From Melieria omissa (Eukaryota; Arthropoda; Insecta; Diptera; Ulidiidae), in assembly GCA_963971225.1 (NCBI GenBank), contig OZ020268.1:8537532-8601531 (forward strand): a DNA stretch of 64,000 nt, in the 5' to 3' direction. The notes under the pieces are model-generated. The model made no database searches. It was not told where the DNA came from and worked only from the letters and a program-made list of their open reading frames with translations. Below, piece after piece: positions 23,150 through 36,370 of the stretch. Positions within the stretch are counted from its first letter, which is position 1. Every line of letters starts with the position of its first letter. Position numbers and translations under genes: made by a program.

Positions 23150-24535
23150 GAATATTCCAACTTTCCAATGAGCAATTGACACATTCGTACCAGACTTTCT
23201 AATCACAACAAATTACTGATCCCTGACAAAAAATGTTTGCCATATCAAATAAACATACATACCAACTTTACTGAACATATGTAATACTTACTGCAAACCC
23301 TTCCCACACTTTAGCTTGCTTCCATACAACTTTTAAAGTGTTTTTAAGCAAAATTTAACACACAATTTTTAAAATCCTTGCAATAAAACACAAATCTACT
23401 TTCGAGGAAAATATACTTGTTTATTTTCGGTTTGTTTGAATTGTAGTTAATTTGTTAAATTTTTTAATTATTTTCTCATTCAGTTTAGTCACGTTTTCTT
23501 GTAAATGTTTCTATGGTGCTTATACAATCATTTGCTAAATACAATGAAATCATTTGGTTGTTTATTTATTTATGAAGTTGATTTTCCAGGCCTAACATAG
23601 CTTTATATGCTTATCCGTAATTATATTTAAATACTTAAACAATACAAATTATTTGCCTAACCGATCGTTTTCTGCAAGTCTTTTGAATGTTTTAATTACA
23701 TAATTTTTAATTATATTTCAATCAATTATTATTTTATATTAATTTCAATTATGTTTTATAATATTTTCTATATCTCGTAGTCACTTTATAACAATTTTAT
23801 GTTCTCTTAATGGGAAAACAACTAATTTATTTATATCTAATGAATTTCTTGGGGATTCTGAGATATTTTTCAGTTCGCATTCTAAATGATTTCCATTAAA
23901 TTATAATACTAACAGAAAAAAATAAGATACCAAAATACAATTTGTAGCTCTTTTCAATTAATTTCATAATAAAAATAGCAAATAGCCTCATTTGATTCAA
24001 TCATGCTTCAGTTGAATGCGAAGAATCCGGTAGATCGTGTCTCTTTCTAAGAAAGGGACATTTTTTACTTTGAATTTTACACACTTTCTTAATAATAAAA
24101 AAGTCCTTAAAAACCTTGTTTGGCTTTATTACTCTACAATAAAGTGCCTTTTCATAAGAAACTAGTCTGGTATAAAGTTTTTCTGGGCTGTTATTGCACC
24201 CTTTATCCTTGTAGGCGTTAATTAGTTTAAATTGAAAACAAAACCTTTCAGAAATAATTCGCATTTTAAATATGAAACACTCTTTTATTTGTTGTTAGGC
24301 ATATGAAATATTCCACAAGTATTGTACATGTTGATCTCCACCAATTGGTACTTTTCAAAGGAATGCAGTGGATTCTGGCAACTTACCTTAGCGTCATCAA
24401 CAAACATTACTTGAATGAACTTTGTCCACTTCTCTCGCGTAAATTTTACATGCCTCATTGGATACTATATGCATTAGTTTAGGTAATCTTACAAAAGTTT
24501 TCTGTTCAAGTTTTATAATTACGAGCATGCTTTGA
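23150..24535. other. AT-rich stretch, nothing recognised
   Basis: AT-rich sequence without a supportable gene, RNA or element. The 87-codon minus frame at 24001-24264 is Lys/Phe/Arg-rich with no domain, and I regard it as chance. Confidence 0.45.
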
Positions 24536-24539
24536 CATG

Positions 24540-25290
24540 TCAGGCAGCTGTGCTCAGTTCAACTTGGTTCAGTCAAACTTAGTTTAGTTCAAAGCAAGTC
24601 AACTTAACGTTTCCGCTCTTACTCTGCTTAGGTCAGTCCAATTCAGTTCATATCTGTTGAACTCATCTCAGCTGACCTTAACTCAGCTCACCTTAACTCA
24701 GTTCACCTTAACTCAGCTCACCTTAACTTAGCTCAGTTTAGCTCAGTCCAAATCAGCTCAGCTCCATTCAGTTGAGCTCGAATTATGTTCAGCAGTCCAA
24801 ATTAACTCATGCTACTCAGCTTAGCTCATCTTCACTAAGCTCAGTTTAGTTCGATCTTGATCATTGATTACTATTCTGCTTCTCACGAGTAACAGAATTG
24901 TCTAATTTGCTCAGCTTAACTCAATTCAGCTCAGGCCTAAAAAAATTAAACTTTGAACAAATCAGCTCAGCTTAACTTAACTCAATTCTGCTTAACTGAA
25001 TGCAACTCCACTCAGTTCAGCCCAAACTAATTCAAATAGATTCTACTCAACTCTGCTCAATTTTATTGAACCCAATTGAGGTCAACAAAATCAACTAAGA
25101 TCAACTTAATTCTGTTTAACTGAATCCAACCAATCACAATTATTTCATATTCTTTGATGCACTTCCACTCAGTTCAGTCCAAACTAATTCAAATTGACTC
25201 TACTCAACCCTATTAAACCTAATTCAAATCAACCCAACTCAGCCTAAAAAAAATTCAACTCAACTCCAACAAACTGATTTCGCTGCCGAA
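24540..25290. repeat. Degenerate CTCAGCT-type minisatellite
   Basis: Around 750 bp are built from variants of CTTAACTCAGCTCAC, TTCAGTTCA and AACTCAACTC. The best-preserved stretch (about 24670-24735) has four units of CTTAACTCAG(C/T)TCAC. Order decays outward. There is no open frame of note. Confidence 0.8.
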
Positions 25291-28200
25291 CGAGCCCAAC
25301 TTGAACATCTGCTGCCGACATGGCAACTCTACGTCGTCGGTAAGATGTTCACCTTGATTTTTCTATTAAATATTTTGACAACATTTTGCATTACATTAAA
25401 GACAGTAAATACTATATCTGGTAGTGATTTTCGCATTGATTTCTCAAAGTTCCCATTATTAGTGCATAGCGCTCGTTGCACTTTGCGCATTTGGCTTCTT
25501 GTGTGCAACGTTGCAGCGCTGCTTTGCTTCGCTTTATCTGCTTAATAGTATCATATATCTACTATATATTATACAGTTATTAAATATATATGTATATGTA
25601 CACCGACTGATTCGCCATCGCCATCAACAGCTGCATATAGAAATTGTCTTGCAGATTTCTAACTGGCAACGCCATTACCAATTTTCCACTTAATATGTGA
25701 ACATTTCTTGCATGCATTCAATTTTCTGTTATTTTTGCTTGTGCTGCTTGTTGCAGTTGTTGTTGTTGTAGTCGTTGAAATGTTGTAAGAAAAATGGAAC
25801 ATGTAGAAAGGCAACTGAAAGCCAAATTCGAATTCAATTGTCAACAAATGTTGCAAATGCACGTTTTATTTTTTTCTATTTGTTGATTTTATGCTTTTGC
25901 TGCTACTGCTGCTGCTGCTGTCACCGCTGCTGCCATTCACTTTTTGCCATTTCGGGCTGCAGTTTTGCCAAAAGATTCTGGCGCTCAATGCCGTTAGTTG
26001 ACGTTTCTTACGTTGCTGCCAACAAAATAAACGCCATGCTGGCATCTAATGTTCTTTGCTGGCAAATCTCTTTTTGTTATCATTGTTATTGTTGTTGTTG
26101 TTGTTATGGTTGTGTTTGTTGAGGCAAGAGCGCTGCATGAAAGTCAAGTGTTCCTTTTAAAGAAATCACATTTTAATGTTTTCACAGACAGCAATGGGAT
26201 GCGAATGTCTGCAAAGATAACTGCTGCTGCGTCTTTTTTGTAAATTGCAATTTTTTTTTTTTTTTTTGGTAATGAATTCCTTATGAAGTGTGCACATGTG
26301 GCTGAAAGAGCTTTAAGCTTATTGCTATAAGCTTAAGGCAAAAACTTTTAAGTGTGCTGCTTTCTTCGGTGCCCTCATTGAATGTCACTCATACGCCTCG
26401 CAAGCCACTTGGGCGCTAAATATAGCAACCAATGGCCATGCGCCGCATTTTTTTTTTTAAATCCAATTAATTCTACACTATGGGCACATTGTCCTTAAGC
26501 CAATGCCTGTCAACGTTATGTATGTATGTATGTCTTTTTGTATGACTGTATGCATGCACCTAAGTGAATTTTAAATCAATCGCCAGCACATTAGGTCACA
26601 TCCAACGATTTTGTCACCCAAACAACCGCAACTCAATCCAACCCAAACAGCGACACCTTCCAACAACCGCTATGCGCCGTTGGAAGCACATACAACTCCC
26701 ATACATTTCAGCTTTTAACGTTAAGTAAATTGTCCTAAACTTGTTATGCGACTGCGAACGTTAAAGACAGAGGCGTAAAAAATCTAACGCAACAGCAGCA
26801 CACAGCAAAGCAAACATCCGTTTCCGCTTGTCGCAATGGCGCATTGACGCCTTCAAAGTCACCCACATTGTTGGCCTGCGGCAGCCTTGGCCCATTGCAT
26901 TGTTGGCGCTCACAGCTCACCACACAGCTGGTGGCCTTCAGTCGGCGCTACGGCTTCCAACTGCCGCGCAGCCAGTCGGCCGTTATTTGGAAAACGTATA
27001 CGCGCTTTTCATAATATCTGTCCTTGTCGTGGCATTGTTTTGTCTTCCTTAGTTTCCTTGATTTTGCGAAAATATGAATTTTAATCTCCAAGTGGACAGT
27101 AATGAAATTGAAACTGTTGTTCGTGGACATTGTGAGAGAAGCATAATGCTTGAATGTGTCGTGCGTACTTGACGACAAACGGCGCCCGGTGGCCTGAATT
27201 TACATTCGCTCAAAATAGCCGCAACGTAAGGTGAAACCTTATTGTTGGCAGTGATTTCGGTAGTAAGTAAGTTTTACAAATTTTCAAAGCGTCCATTTTA
27301 CACACTTGGCGCATTTTAGCAAAAGTTGAAGGCAGAGCATAATTTATTCTGTGATAAGAACTTGAATGAGGATGAAGCGATGACAGTTTTGCTGGCCGCT
27401 CATTATGTCGTAGTGTAAATAAATAATTAAATTAAATAATTCAGACACTTTCAGCGTCGTTGAATGCAACAATGTAATTGAAATAAACACAATATTGAAA
27501 ATAAATAAAATCATTTATAGAAAATGCAGTCCAAATGCGTTAATTATGTAAAATATACCAAAAAAAAAAATGCCATTGAAGTTCCAAGGACATGTTTTCA
27601 TTTTATTTTTTTTCACTCTACTTGACAGGATTAACTTATTATTAGAACATTGTAGCGTCAAGCATCATTATTGACATGGAAGGTGAAACAATAAAGCTTG
27701 AACTGCACTTTTAGGAAGAAATCAGTTACAACTTTGACCACATTGGACTTGCAAATACCCACTTTCAATTATCCATTTTTAGTTGCCAGCAGTCTAGAGA
27801 GCTCGAATAGAGCTAAAGTCAGTCTCTATCGAATCCTTCACATTCAACCCTCAGGGGAATAGCAAAAACATTTAAAGTGCAAATTTTTATATTACATTCG
27901 TTTCGGACATTTCTTCGATTTGCAACTGCAGCATTTTTGCTCAGACAACTTGCACTATCTGAATGCTCAATCACAACAATGCGCTGACTCGAACGCCAAC
28001 GCTGACCTGCATTTGAAGCATTGCCAAATGTCCCAGCAGCAATCAGCCGCAACAACGCTTGACTTCAGCCAGTCAGCCCCATTCGTTGCTTTTATGGTGG
28101 CACCATTTCGGCCCAGATGCCATACAGCACTGGCCACATTTCACCCGACCAGCAACAACAACAACAATACGCCAAGCACGGAATTCACAAATAGCACGAG

Positions 28201-28821
28201 AGCAAAAATTGATATGAAATTTTAGCAATTTTCCGTGCGCCGCTGCGCGAATTGCACTGGGAGACTGGCAGTCGTTCGTCGCAATGTCAAAGCATAATTC
28301 TATGAACTGTCCTAAATACACGACGGCACCAGCAACTATAGTAGCAACAATAAAACAACAACAACTGCAACAGTGGTAGGCAAACACAACAGCTTTGACT
28401 GTGGATGTGTATGTGGCTGTAGTTGTGGCGCGTCTGTTTGTCCATAGCTGCGGCTGTGTGTGTGTGTTTTCAGCTTATTCAGTCAGCCGCAGCTGGGACA
28501 AGCTTGGCCCCAAGGCACCGTGCCGTCGCAGTTGTGGCTGCAATTGTTGCTGTTGCTATTGCTGCTGCCGCAACAGCAAATGCAATGACTTGGAACAGGT
28601 AATGCGCCGCTTTTAACCTCAATGCCCGAAGGCAGCGGGCTGCGTAGATGCTCACCGCAGCCGCTAAGCGATTTGGGTTCGGGTGTTTGCCGCTTCAGTG
28701 CAGTCGAGTCGACCAGCTAAGCCGTCGCTTTGGACAGTCCAGCCGCAGAACTAATCCGCACGCAATTGATTCGCAGTGCTCAGAGCAGCCGCGGCTACGA
28801 ATTCCCCAGCTGTGTCGATCA
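25291..28821. other. Downstream flank of the kekkon gene
   Basis: No further gene is supported. The last part (below 28821) is expected to be the 3' UTR of the minus-strand kekkon gene. The first canonical AATAAA on that strand is at 27607-27602. A GC-richer, unique-looking segment lies at about 26800-27050. Frames such as 28395-28616 are Cys-rich translations of CTG repeats. Confidence 0.45.
27602..27607 (-). terminator. Candidate poly(A) signal of the kekkon gene
   Basis: This is the first AATAAA hexamer on the minus strand after the stop codon at 28822, giving a 3' UTR of about 1.2 kb. It lies in an A-rich run, so a chance match is possible and variant hexamers upstream cannot be excluded. 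Confidence 0.25.
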
Positions 28822-29744
28822 TCAGAGCAGCTGTCGTTGCGGCGTGTAACCGGTCGTCGTGAGGAAGTTCAGCGAGGACGAGGCTGTGACGATGGTCTGG
28901 CGCGCATTGGCCGCCTCGACGGCCGCATCCCGGTAGCCCAGGTCCTTGGTGGCGTTGTTCTCGCCGTCGTCGTTGACACTGGTTCGGCGCGTCTGCAGCA
29001 GCAGACTGCTGGCCGTGCGGTGCGCCGCATTGTAGGGTGGCGGCGGCGGCGGCTGTCGATACTCGTAGCTGCCGCTGTCGGTGGGTGTGGCAGCACCAGC
29101 CGGATTGCTGCGACTGTGGGCGTGTGGCAGCGCCAACGACTTGGTGTGTCGCTGCAGCGTCGAGAAGCCACTCTCTGTTGCCACGGCTGTTGCGGTTGCG
29201 GCGCCAACGCCAATGCCGACATGCGCGTAGCCGCCACTGTGCGGCAGCGAGGCGGATGTTGTTAGCGGAATGGCCGGTGCCTCGCGCTTCGTTGACTTTT
29301 CATTCGGCTTGCTGCCGCCGGTGCTGGTCGCCGTCGTGCCGTACCTGGTCTGCAGATACTCCTGAGCGCTGATGTTGTATTTACTTTTGGCCGCTGACAC
29401 AAATTGCTGTGGCTGCTGCTGTTGTTGTTGTTGCAGCTGTTGGCGGTCCTCTTGTAGATTTATTGTCCTGGTCGCTTTTATTGGACTATAAAGCTGTCCT
29501 TGCTGATTGCCGCTGCTGGCTTTGTTATTATACGACGGCAGCAGGTCGGGCTGATACTCGCCCGCCCCGCGTCCGCTCAGCTCGCCGCCGTATCCGTTCG
29601 CATCGGCGCGCCACTTGCTGGCCCCCTTGCCGCCGCCAGCGCCGATGCTGTTGCCGCTGCCGTGGCCACTCACCGTCGTCGCCGCCAGCAGACGATTTAT
29701 TTCGGCCTGCGCCGGCCCATGCGGGTACTTTATGTGGAGCGTAT
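28822..29744 (-). CDS. Kekkon-family receptor, 3' coding exon (cytoplasmic tail)
   Basis: This exon finishes the cytoplasmic tail of the LRR-Ig receptor whose large exon lies upstream on the same strand. The acceptor reads CTCAACTCGTTGCAG, with the exon starting at 29744. Joined to the upstream donor (phase G|AT), it gives DTLHIKYPHGPAQAEINRLL directly after ...LERNAD, residues 683-702 of a 989-residue protein. The frame has no stop back to the acceptor and no ATG at its start, as an internal exon should. Visible motifs are a Gln-rich run, Tyr-containing segments (EYLQTRYGT), and a proline run PPPPPPYN that contains a PPxY motif (possible WW or SH3 ligand). The protein ends in QRQLL. Tail functions in the family include binding of cytoplasmic partners; here that is inference. 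The plus-strand frames over this exon are shadows. Confidence 0.88.
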
Positions 29745-30609
29745 CTGCAACGAGTTGAGATGGGATAATTGTCAGTTGTGTGTATTAAATTATGTGCATC
29801 GTCTATTTTCGCCCAGCGCCCGTCGACCCGTGCGGCCTCTCGTTAAATATTGTCTCGTTAGTGTTCAGCCATTGTTCAAATATTTGCGCCGCCGTCGCGG
29901 CAATGGCTGTAATTCTGTGATTAATAGGCTGTTGCCCAACTGCGAAGGGGCCTTGCAGGCAATGTGGCGAATTTGTTTAATTTGCATTAAGCAATCAGTG
30001 TCAGTGGCCGACGAAGCCAACGATTTGGCACAATTTAGTTGGAATTTATATGTCTTCGAAGCACTCAACCTCTGAACTCGAGCCCATTAAATCCCAATAA
30101 TTTACAATGAAGAGTGACATCTTCTTCTGCTACGGAAATAATTTTCTCAGTGAGAAATTTGCTTTAAGAAACGAGACACTTTCATTTCTTTATGATGACT
30201 TGAAGTAAACCAAGTCGATCTATGATACTTTTCAACACATTTGGAGGCCAGATTAAATATTTAAAAAATAAAAAGGCGGCAATAAGTTCAGCATTACATT
30301 CTATTACAAAGTTTAAGGTTATGTCGCAGTTTAAAGTTATCAAAACGAATAACATAGATGCACTTTTAATGGCCTAATACCAGATCTTTTGTTTTTCAAG
30401 AATATCGATAAATAAGAACTAATAACTAACTGACAAAAAATAACATTCTTCCATAATATGTGAGGTTATGAAGAATTTTTAACGATTAAAATACACTGAA
30501 ACTCTATTCAAATTGTGTACAACTTGGAATATTAACGTTTCTGCAATAAAGTAGAGTTGAAGCTCTCTACACATTTTTTTGGAAAAAAGATAGAACCAAG
30601 AGTTGATTA

Positions 30610-31665
30610 ATGAATAAATTAATAAATGATTAAATGACTAAATGACTAAACGAATAAATGAATAAATGAATGAATGAATGAATGAATGAATGAATGAATG
30701 AATGAATGAATAAATGAATGAGTGAATTTATTCATGATTGAATGAATGAATAAATGAATAAATGAATAAATGAATCAATGAATAAATGAATAAATGAATA
30801 AATGAATGAATGAATAAATGAATGAATGAATAAATAAATGAATGAATGAACAACTGAATGAATTAATGCATGAATAAATTAATGAATGAATAAATGAATA
30901 AATGAATGAATGAATGAATAAATGAATGAATGAGTAAATGAATGAATGAATAAATGAATGAATGAATGAATAAATGAATGAATAAATGAATAAATAAATG
31001 AATGAATGATTGAATGATTGATTGATTGAATGAATGAATGAATGAATTAATGAATGAATGCATTATTGAATGAATGAATGATTGAATTAATGAATGAATG
31101 AATTAATGAATGAATGAATTATTGAATGAATGAATGATTGAATTAATGAATGAATGAATAAATGAATGAATGAATAAATGAATGAAAGGATGAATGAATG
31201 AATAAATGAATGAATGAATGAATGGATGAAAGAATGAATGAATGAATGACTGATTGAATGAATGAATGAATGAATGAATAAATGAATGAATGAATAAATG
31301 AATGAATGAATGAATGAACAAATGAATGAATTAATGCATGAATAAATTAATGAATGAAGAAATGAATGAATAAATGAATGAATAAATGAATGAATAAATG
31401 AATAAATAAATGAATGAATGATTAAATGATTGATTGATTGAATGAATGAATTAATGAATAAATGAATTATTGAATGAATGAATGATTGAATTAATGAATA
31501 AATGAATGAATTAGTAAATGAATGAATGAATAAATGAATGGGCGAATGAATTAATGAATGAATGAATGGATTAAAGAATGAATGAATGAATTACTGATTG
31601 AATGAATGAATGAATAAATGAAGGAATGAATGAATGAATGAATGATTGAATTAATTGAATTAATG
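30610..31665. repeat. GAAT/AAAT tetranucleotide array
   Basis: About 1 kb of (GAAT)n with interspersed AAAT, GATT and AATT units. Both strands give long frames of Ile-His-Ser-Phe type, which are artefacts. Single changes are spread all over, so this is an old array, or one that has not been corrected well in assembly. Confidence 0.95.
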
Positions 31666-34600
31666 TCAAAGCAAAAATTACTGTTGCCGCCATTTGCCAA
31701 AGTTATAGCATCTGCCGACAAGGTGACATCCTTTAGCGTCCTTTTATGTCACCTTGTGTAATGTATAGCTTCAAGTAATTAATTCTAAACGAAACCTTAA
31801 ACATTTTAAATAGTTCTTTAGTTAAAAACCAAGCCAATTTAAGTAATTTTTGGGTTATTATTTCCAATAAATTTTGTTTAATTACACATAGCAACAATTT
31901 CAAACTTTTTCTGTGCAACAAAGTAACGACCATATATTTCTGAAAGAGGACATCGCTCATATCATTTTTGCTGAACAAAGAATAGTCCACTTAACGTCTG
32001 AGTTTTTTGTAATTTTCACATAAAGGTTAAAGGGGTCTCTATAGACCTTTACACAGAAAGTATGAAAACTTGAAGTGCTAGAGCTTCGATGTCCAGGACA
32101 AATTTATTTGCATTAAAAATTTCAATATTTTTTATGTGCACATGAACCCCCTGTCCCTTTTCTTACCCCCCTTTTTTATGTTTTTCGGAAAATGTTTTCA
32201 TAAAAAGCTTGTCTTGAGTAAAATATTGCAAAAAATACTATACCCTATTTTTGGAAAATATCCCCCATTACAATTTAAAGGGGGCTGTCAAACAACAAAA
32301 CTTTCTTAAAACTTTCCCAAAAAAAATAAAAAGCCTTAAAACACGAAACCTTCATTTAATGCTTTTTTCATAAATTGCTAGCTCAGCTTGAGATGTTGAG
32401 AAGAATGTTGAATATTACAAAAAAATATAAAAAAAATATAAAAAGTCCCCTCTTAATAAAATAAAAAGATATTTAACATTTAAAAAGTAATTTCTAATTA
32501 TTATTAGTTGTAAGAAAGCAGTAGTAAGTTGTTTGAAGCATGATTTTCAATGGACTGAAATGGTTCAACAATTCAAGTTAGGTCCAATGCTCGCATATGT
32601 ATTGGTGTATCCCCTAACTGCTCTTATGGAAACGTTATATGAGTTCAATAAAGAAAGAAATGTTTGGTATTTGCAAACATTTCGGGAATTCTCATTTAAA
32701 ATGCTCGCAAAAAGACCACTCAAACTCCGCCATGTCCCACTCAACACGCAATGTTCTCCAAGGACCACAGGGCAGCTGCAAATCTGTAGCCAACACTGTC
32801 GGCCACAAATGCATAACGGCCACGGTCGTCATTAACGCCCTCGTATGCTGCGTTTTATTGTCACTTTTAAGTGACGTTTTATGTATACAACAACATGCAT
32901 ACAACATTTTGTGCTTTAATGCAACTATAAAGTCTGCAGCGGCGCCTACCAGCTGCGCGCGGCTCTGCTTAATCTGCTGTTAATGCGCCCCGCGCGGGCC
33001 AACTGACATTTGGCCGCACGCTGATGGCGGCAATAATCGCGGCGATAACTTTTACAACTGCAGCCATAACGCCAATAAAACCGGCCAGCATACAGAAACA
33101 CCACACAAATCGCGCCAAATAATTTCAGAAATTTCGCTCATTATTCATCATGAATGCCAGTGAAATTTAATGTGCATTGAATAAAAATTTGCCCACTTGC
33201 TGCAATTTCCAAATCTAATTTTCTTCTGACAGACATAAAAGCTTAATTTTTGCTGACTTCTTTGAAATAATGTTTTTGGCTTACACACAAAATTTATTTC
33301 CGCCCCGTTCGCGGTGCAGCAGCAGCACAATGGTGGCGCCGCGGCGCGGTTAGTGGGGGCGGGCCATTGTTTCTTTTGCGGCCGCCTTGGTCTGCCGCCG
33401 CAGCTTTTGGCTCTATGCGGAATCGCAGCGCGTGTTGCCATATTTCTGCATAATTTATAACGTGCACTCGCACAGAAATTGCCTTTATGAAAACATGTTT
33501 ACCAGCTGGGGAAAACGGCAGCCGCGCTGCGCCACACCGAGCCGCGGCGCTTCAGTTCACCGCTTTCATTGTGCTGGCTCGCAGTCGCAGTCGCTCTACG
33601 GGTTGTTGTTGTTGTTGTTCTTTGTTTTTGGTTTCGTAAAATAGAAATCAAGCACACACTCACACATAGAGTGCGGCGAACATGCACACGTTTCCTGCAT
33701 TTGCGCCATTCGCAGCATTATAATAAAACGCTGTAAAATCAAAAATCCACAAGATTTCTGCATGCATAGTTCATGCGAATGTTCGCATTCGTATTTGTGT
33801 AGCAGCCGCTGCCGCTGCCAGCATTGTTGTGGCATTGACGCCGCACTCGCGGTGTTCACAGCACACAGCGCTCGGTTTCAGTTTTGTTTTTTTGTTTTTG
33901 TTTTTTTTTATCTTCTCATGGCAAAATTGCTATTTTTATAGCTCATTAAATTTTTGATTTATTTGCCACTGGCTGGTGGAGTGCCGGGACAAACGTGCCG
34001 GCATGGCAGCCCGCTGATAAATTGGAGTGAAGATTATTTGCGCCTAAAGGCACACTTCGAATCGCTTATTCTTAAATATAGCCCCGCCAAGGGGCCCCTC
34101 GTCGCCGTCGACGCGGCAAGTATGTGCAAATTTATGATTTCGCGCGATTAACTCGCAATCAGGAAAACGCTGTGCAGTCGCTGCCGCTTCCGTCGGCCGC
34201 CCGAGCGGTTATTGTGATTATGCCAAACTCGTGATCGACTGGCCTGCTGCGGCGCTGCCAATTCATGAGTGGCTCATTAATTTTGATTTGCGATTTGCAT
34301 TTTTCGCTCGGCATTCATTCGTATAAGTATTATGAGCCATAAATGGCAAATAACATTTAGCGTTCGCTCGTTTAACGCAAGTCACAGTAGTTTGAGGCAA
34401 ATTTTGTGACCGTGGTTTGCTTTGTGAGCATTCGCATCGTTCTGTAGTGACAGCATTTTCTATATTTAAGTTTGCATTACTTTTATGGGTTTTGGGGATA
34501 AACAGTTGTGTAAACATTTATTGGTGCTGATTGAAATGTTGTGTTGGCCATTGCAGTGCTTAAATTTTATTTTTATTAGTATTGTCTTGTTGGCGTTGGT

Positions 34601-34914
34601 CATTAAATTCATTGATGAACTTTGAAAACTAACTGTGAAGATGTACAGCTAAGGATGTGTTTAGTTAGCAGCAGCAATGTGTTTAGTTAAAAAACAAAAT
34701 AAAATAAAATTAAAAAATAATTAAAGCATTTAAAGGGTAACACAACTGCCAGAAAGGACTAACTTTGAACTATTTAACGTTAATTTCTGAATTTTGAAAA
34801 AGAAAGGGGATTTCTTTTCGCAGGGTTTTTGCAACATGTATGAGGTATGAAACATTTTGATGCAAAATATCAGTGACAGAGGAAATCTCCGCATAGACAG
34901 ATTTCTTTTAAAGT

Positions 34915-35130
34915 TTAAGATTCAGCGGGTACCGCACTGTATTTTCATATCAGAGGCTCTAGGTTCAATTCCCAGTTTTTCCCAGTATTTAGTAGACGAG
35001 AATTGGAAGCAACGCATCATGACAAGTGATGTTAAAAGCTCCAAGTGTGAAGAAAACTGTCAGGTCCCAACTGCCGTTCGAAGTGGCCGTTAAGCTGTAA
35101 GTCCCCGCCCCTTTTCACGGGAGATGTTTC
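34915..35130 (+). mobile_element. tRNA-derived SINE, diverged copy
   Basis: The head has CAGCGGGTACCGCACTG (A-box region) and GGTTCAATTCCCAG (B box). The body holds AAAGCTCCAAGTGTGAA and the module TGCCGTTCGAAGTGGCCG, then TAAGCTGTAAGTCCCC. This is the same module order as the SINE at 35901-36370. The edges are approximate and no target duplication was found. Confidence 0.65.
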
Positions 35131-35303
35131 ATGGGAGATGTCCGCTGTACTGTCCGCGATGTAAAAAAAGCTCGTTTCGTATATATTTGAATTTTGTCCG
35201 TTTATGAGAGATTTTTACACCAAAATGGTTTAAAATATAGCGTCCTCGTCCAGTTATTAGAGCGTCCGGTCATAAGTAGTTTCCATAATGAGGAATTTCA
35301 CTG
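35131..35303 (-). mobile_element. Possible pogo/Tigger-like MITE fragment
   Basis: On the minus strand it starts (after a TA) CAGTGAAATTCCTCATTATGG and goes on to GACCGGACGCTCTAATAACTGG and later ACGGACAAAATTC. CAGTGAAA..CTC starts and repeated TGTCCG boxes are known from pogo-type elements. The other end was not identified. Confidence 0.3.
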
Positions 35304-35900
35304 TACATTTCAATTTATTCGTAGGTGATTGGTCTGCCGAAGGAAGTCCTTAGTAATGGGGCTGACATCTACTGCCGTTTACGAACGATGCTTTTGAGCT
35401 ACCACTCGTAACAAAATAAAGGAGATAACAGCAGAATGGTTGGGGACTTCGCTAAAATCGGTTTGGTGTTCTGTTTTTCACTATTGACCGCATCCCCTTA
35501 CAGGTGTCGCTGGTGCACCATGTAGCCGAAAAATTGGAAAAGTTGGAAGAGTTTCGCACTCTACATAGGCTAGTGCACTCACGCTAGGCTATCGAGGATA
35601 CGAAAGTTTTAAGAATACTATAAAAATTGCAAACCAATACGGCCCGAGGATAAGATACTCGGAATCTACGGCAAAGCACACCACTATCTTCCAGGCGAAA
35701 ATATACGCCATTGAAAGGTGTGGTTACTTCAATCTGGTGAAGAATTACCGAAACCGGATGATTGCCATCCTTTCTGATAGCCATGCGGCAATCAAGGCTC
35801 TGAGATCCTACCAGGTGTCCTTGAAACTGGTTTTGGAGTGCCTTAAGAAACTGAATGAACTTGGCCGTTAAATAATGTCTGGGTACTTTGGGTTCCGGGT

Positions 35901-36370
35901 GTCGGCCTCGATAGTCAAGCGGGTAGCACGCTGACTCCTCATACCAAAGGCTCCAGGTTCGATTCCTGGCTCGGGCTGGTGAACAACTCATCTACTTCTA
36001 TGGCTATCCACATGAAGGGAATGAGAATTACAAGAATCACAACTCATCTACTTCTATGGCTATCCACATGAAGGGGAATGAGAATTACAAGAATCACACA
36101 AGTGCGCTCTTGGCAGGCAATGGCAAAAACCTCCAAGTGTGAACGAAAAAAATTGCCAATCGCCGTTCGGATTCGGCGTTAAACTGTAGGTCCCCTCCCC
36201 CCCCCCTTCCCCATCCGCTTGAAATGTGTGCTGTAACATATGTTGGCAAAAACAGTGTTGCATACACAGTTCAAAAAAAAAAAACGGGTGAAATATGTGG
36301 TATCACAATGGGCCTTTCAGGCCTCCGAGTGTGTCTCTTATAGAGGCAGCCACCGCAACCTAACCTAACC
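35901..36370 (+). mobile_element. tRNA-derived SINE inserted in the LINE RNase H
   Basis: The head has ATAGTCAAGCGGGTAGCACG (A box) and GGTTCGATTCC (perfect B box), about 30 bp apart as in tRNAs. It is bounded by TTGGGTTCCGGGT on both sides (35888-35900 and 36371-36383), a 13-bp target duplication. Excising it restores the LINE codons for WVPG-HTGIEG. The body has an internal duplication of about 58 bp (35984-36041 and 36042-36099), the shared module GCCGTTCGGATTCGGCGTTA with CTGTAGGTCCC, a C-run, an A-run, and a 3' end of CCTAACCTAACC. At 470 bp it is longer than typical because of the duplication. Confidence 0.92.

Noticed and set aside
30863..31321. Minus-strand frames of repeated Ile-His-Ser-Phe
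   Set aside because: Translation of the GAAT array.
35584..35991. 135-codon minus-strand frame
   Set aside because: It is antisense to the LINE RNase H part and the SINE head; the plus strand carries the recognisable protein.
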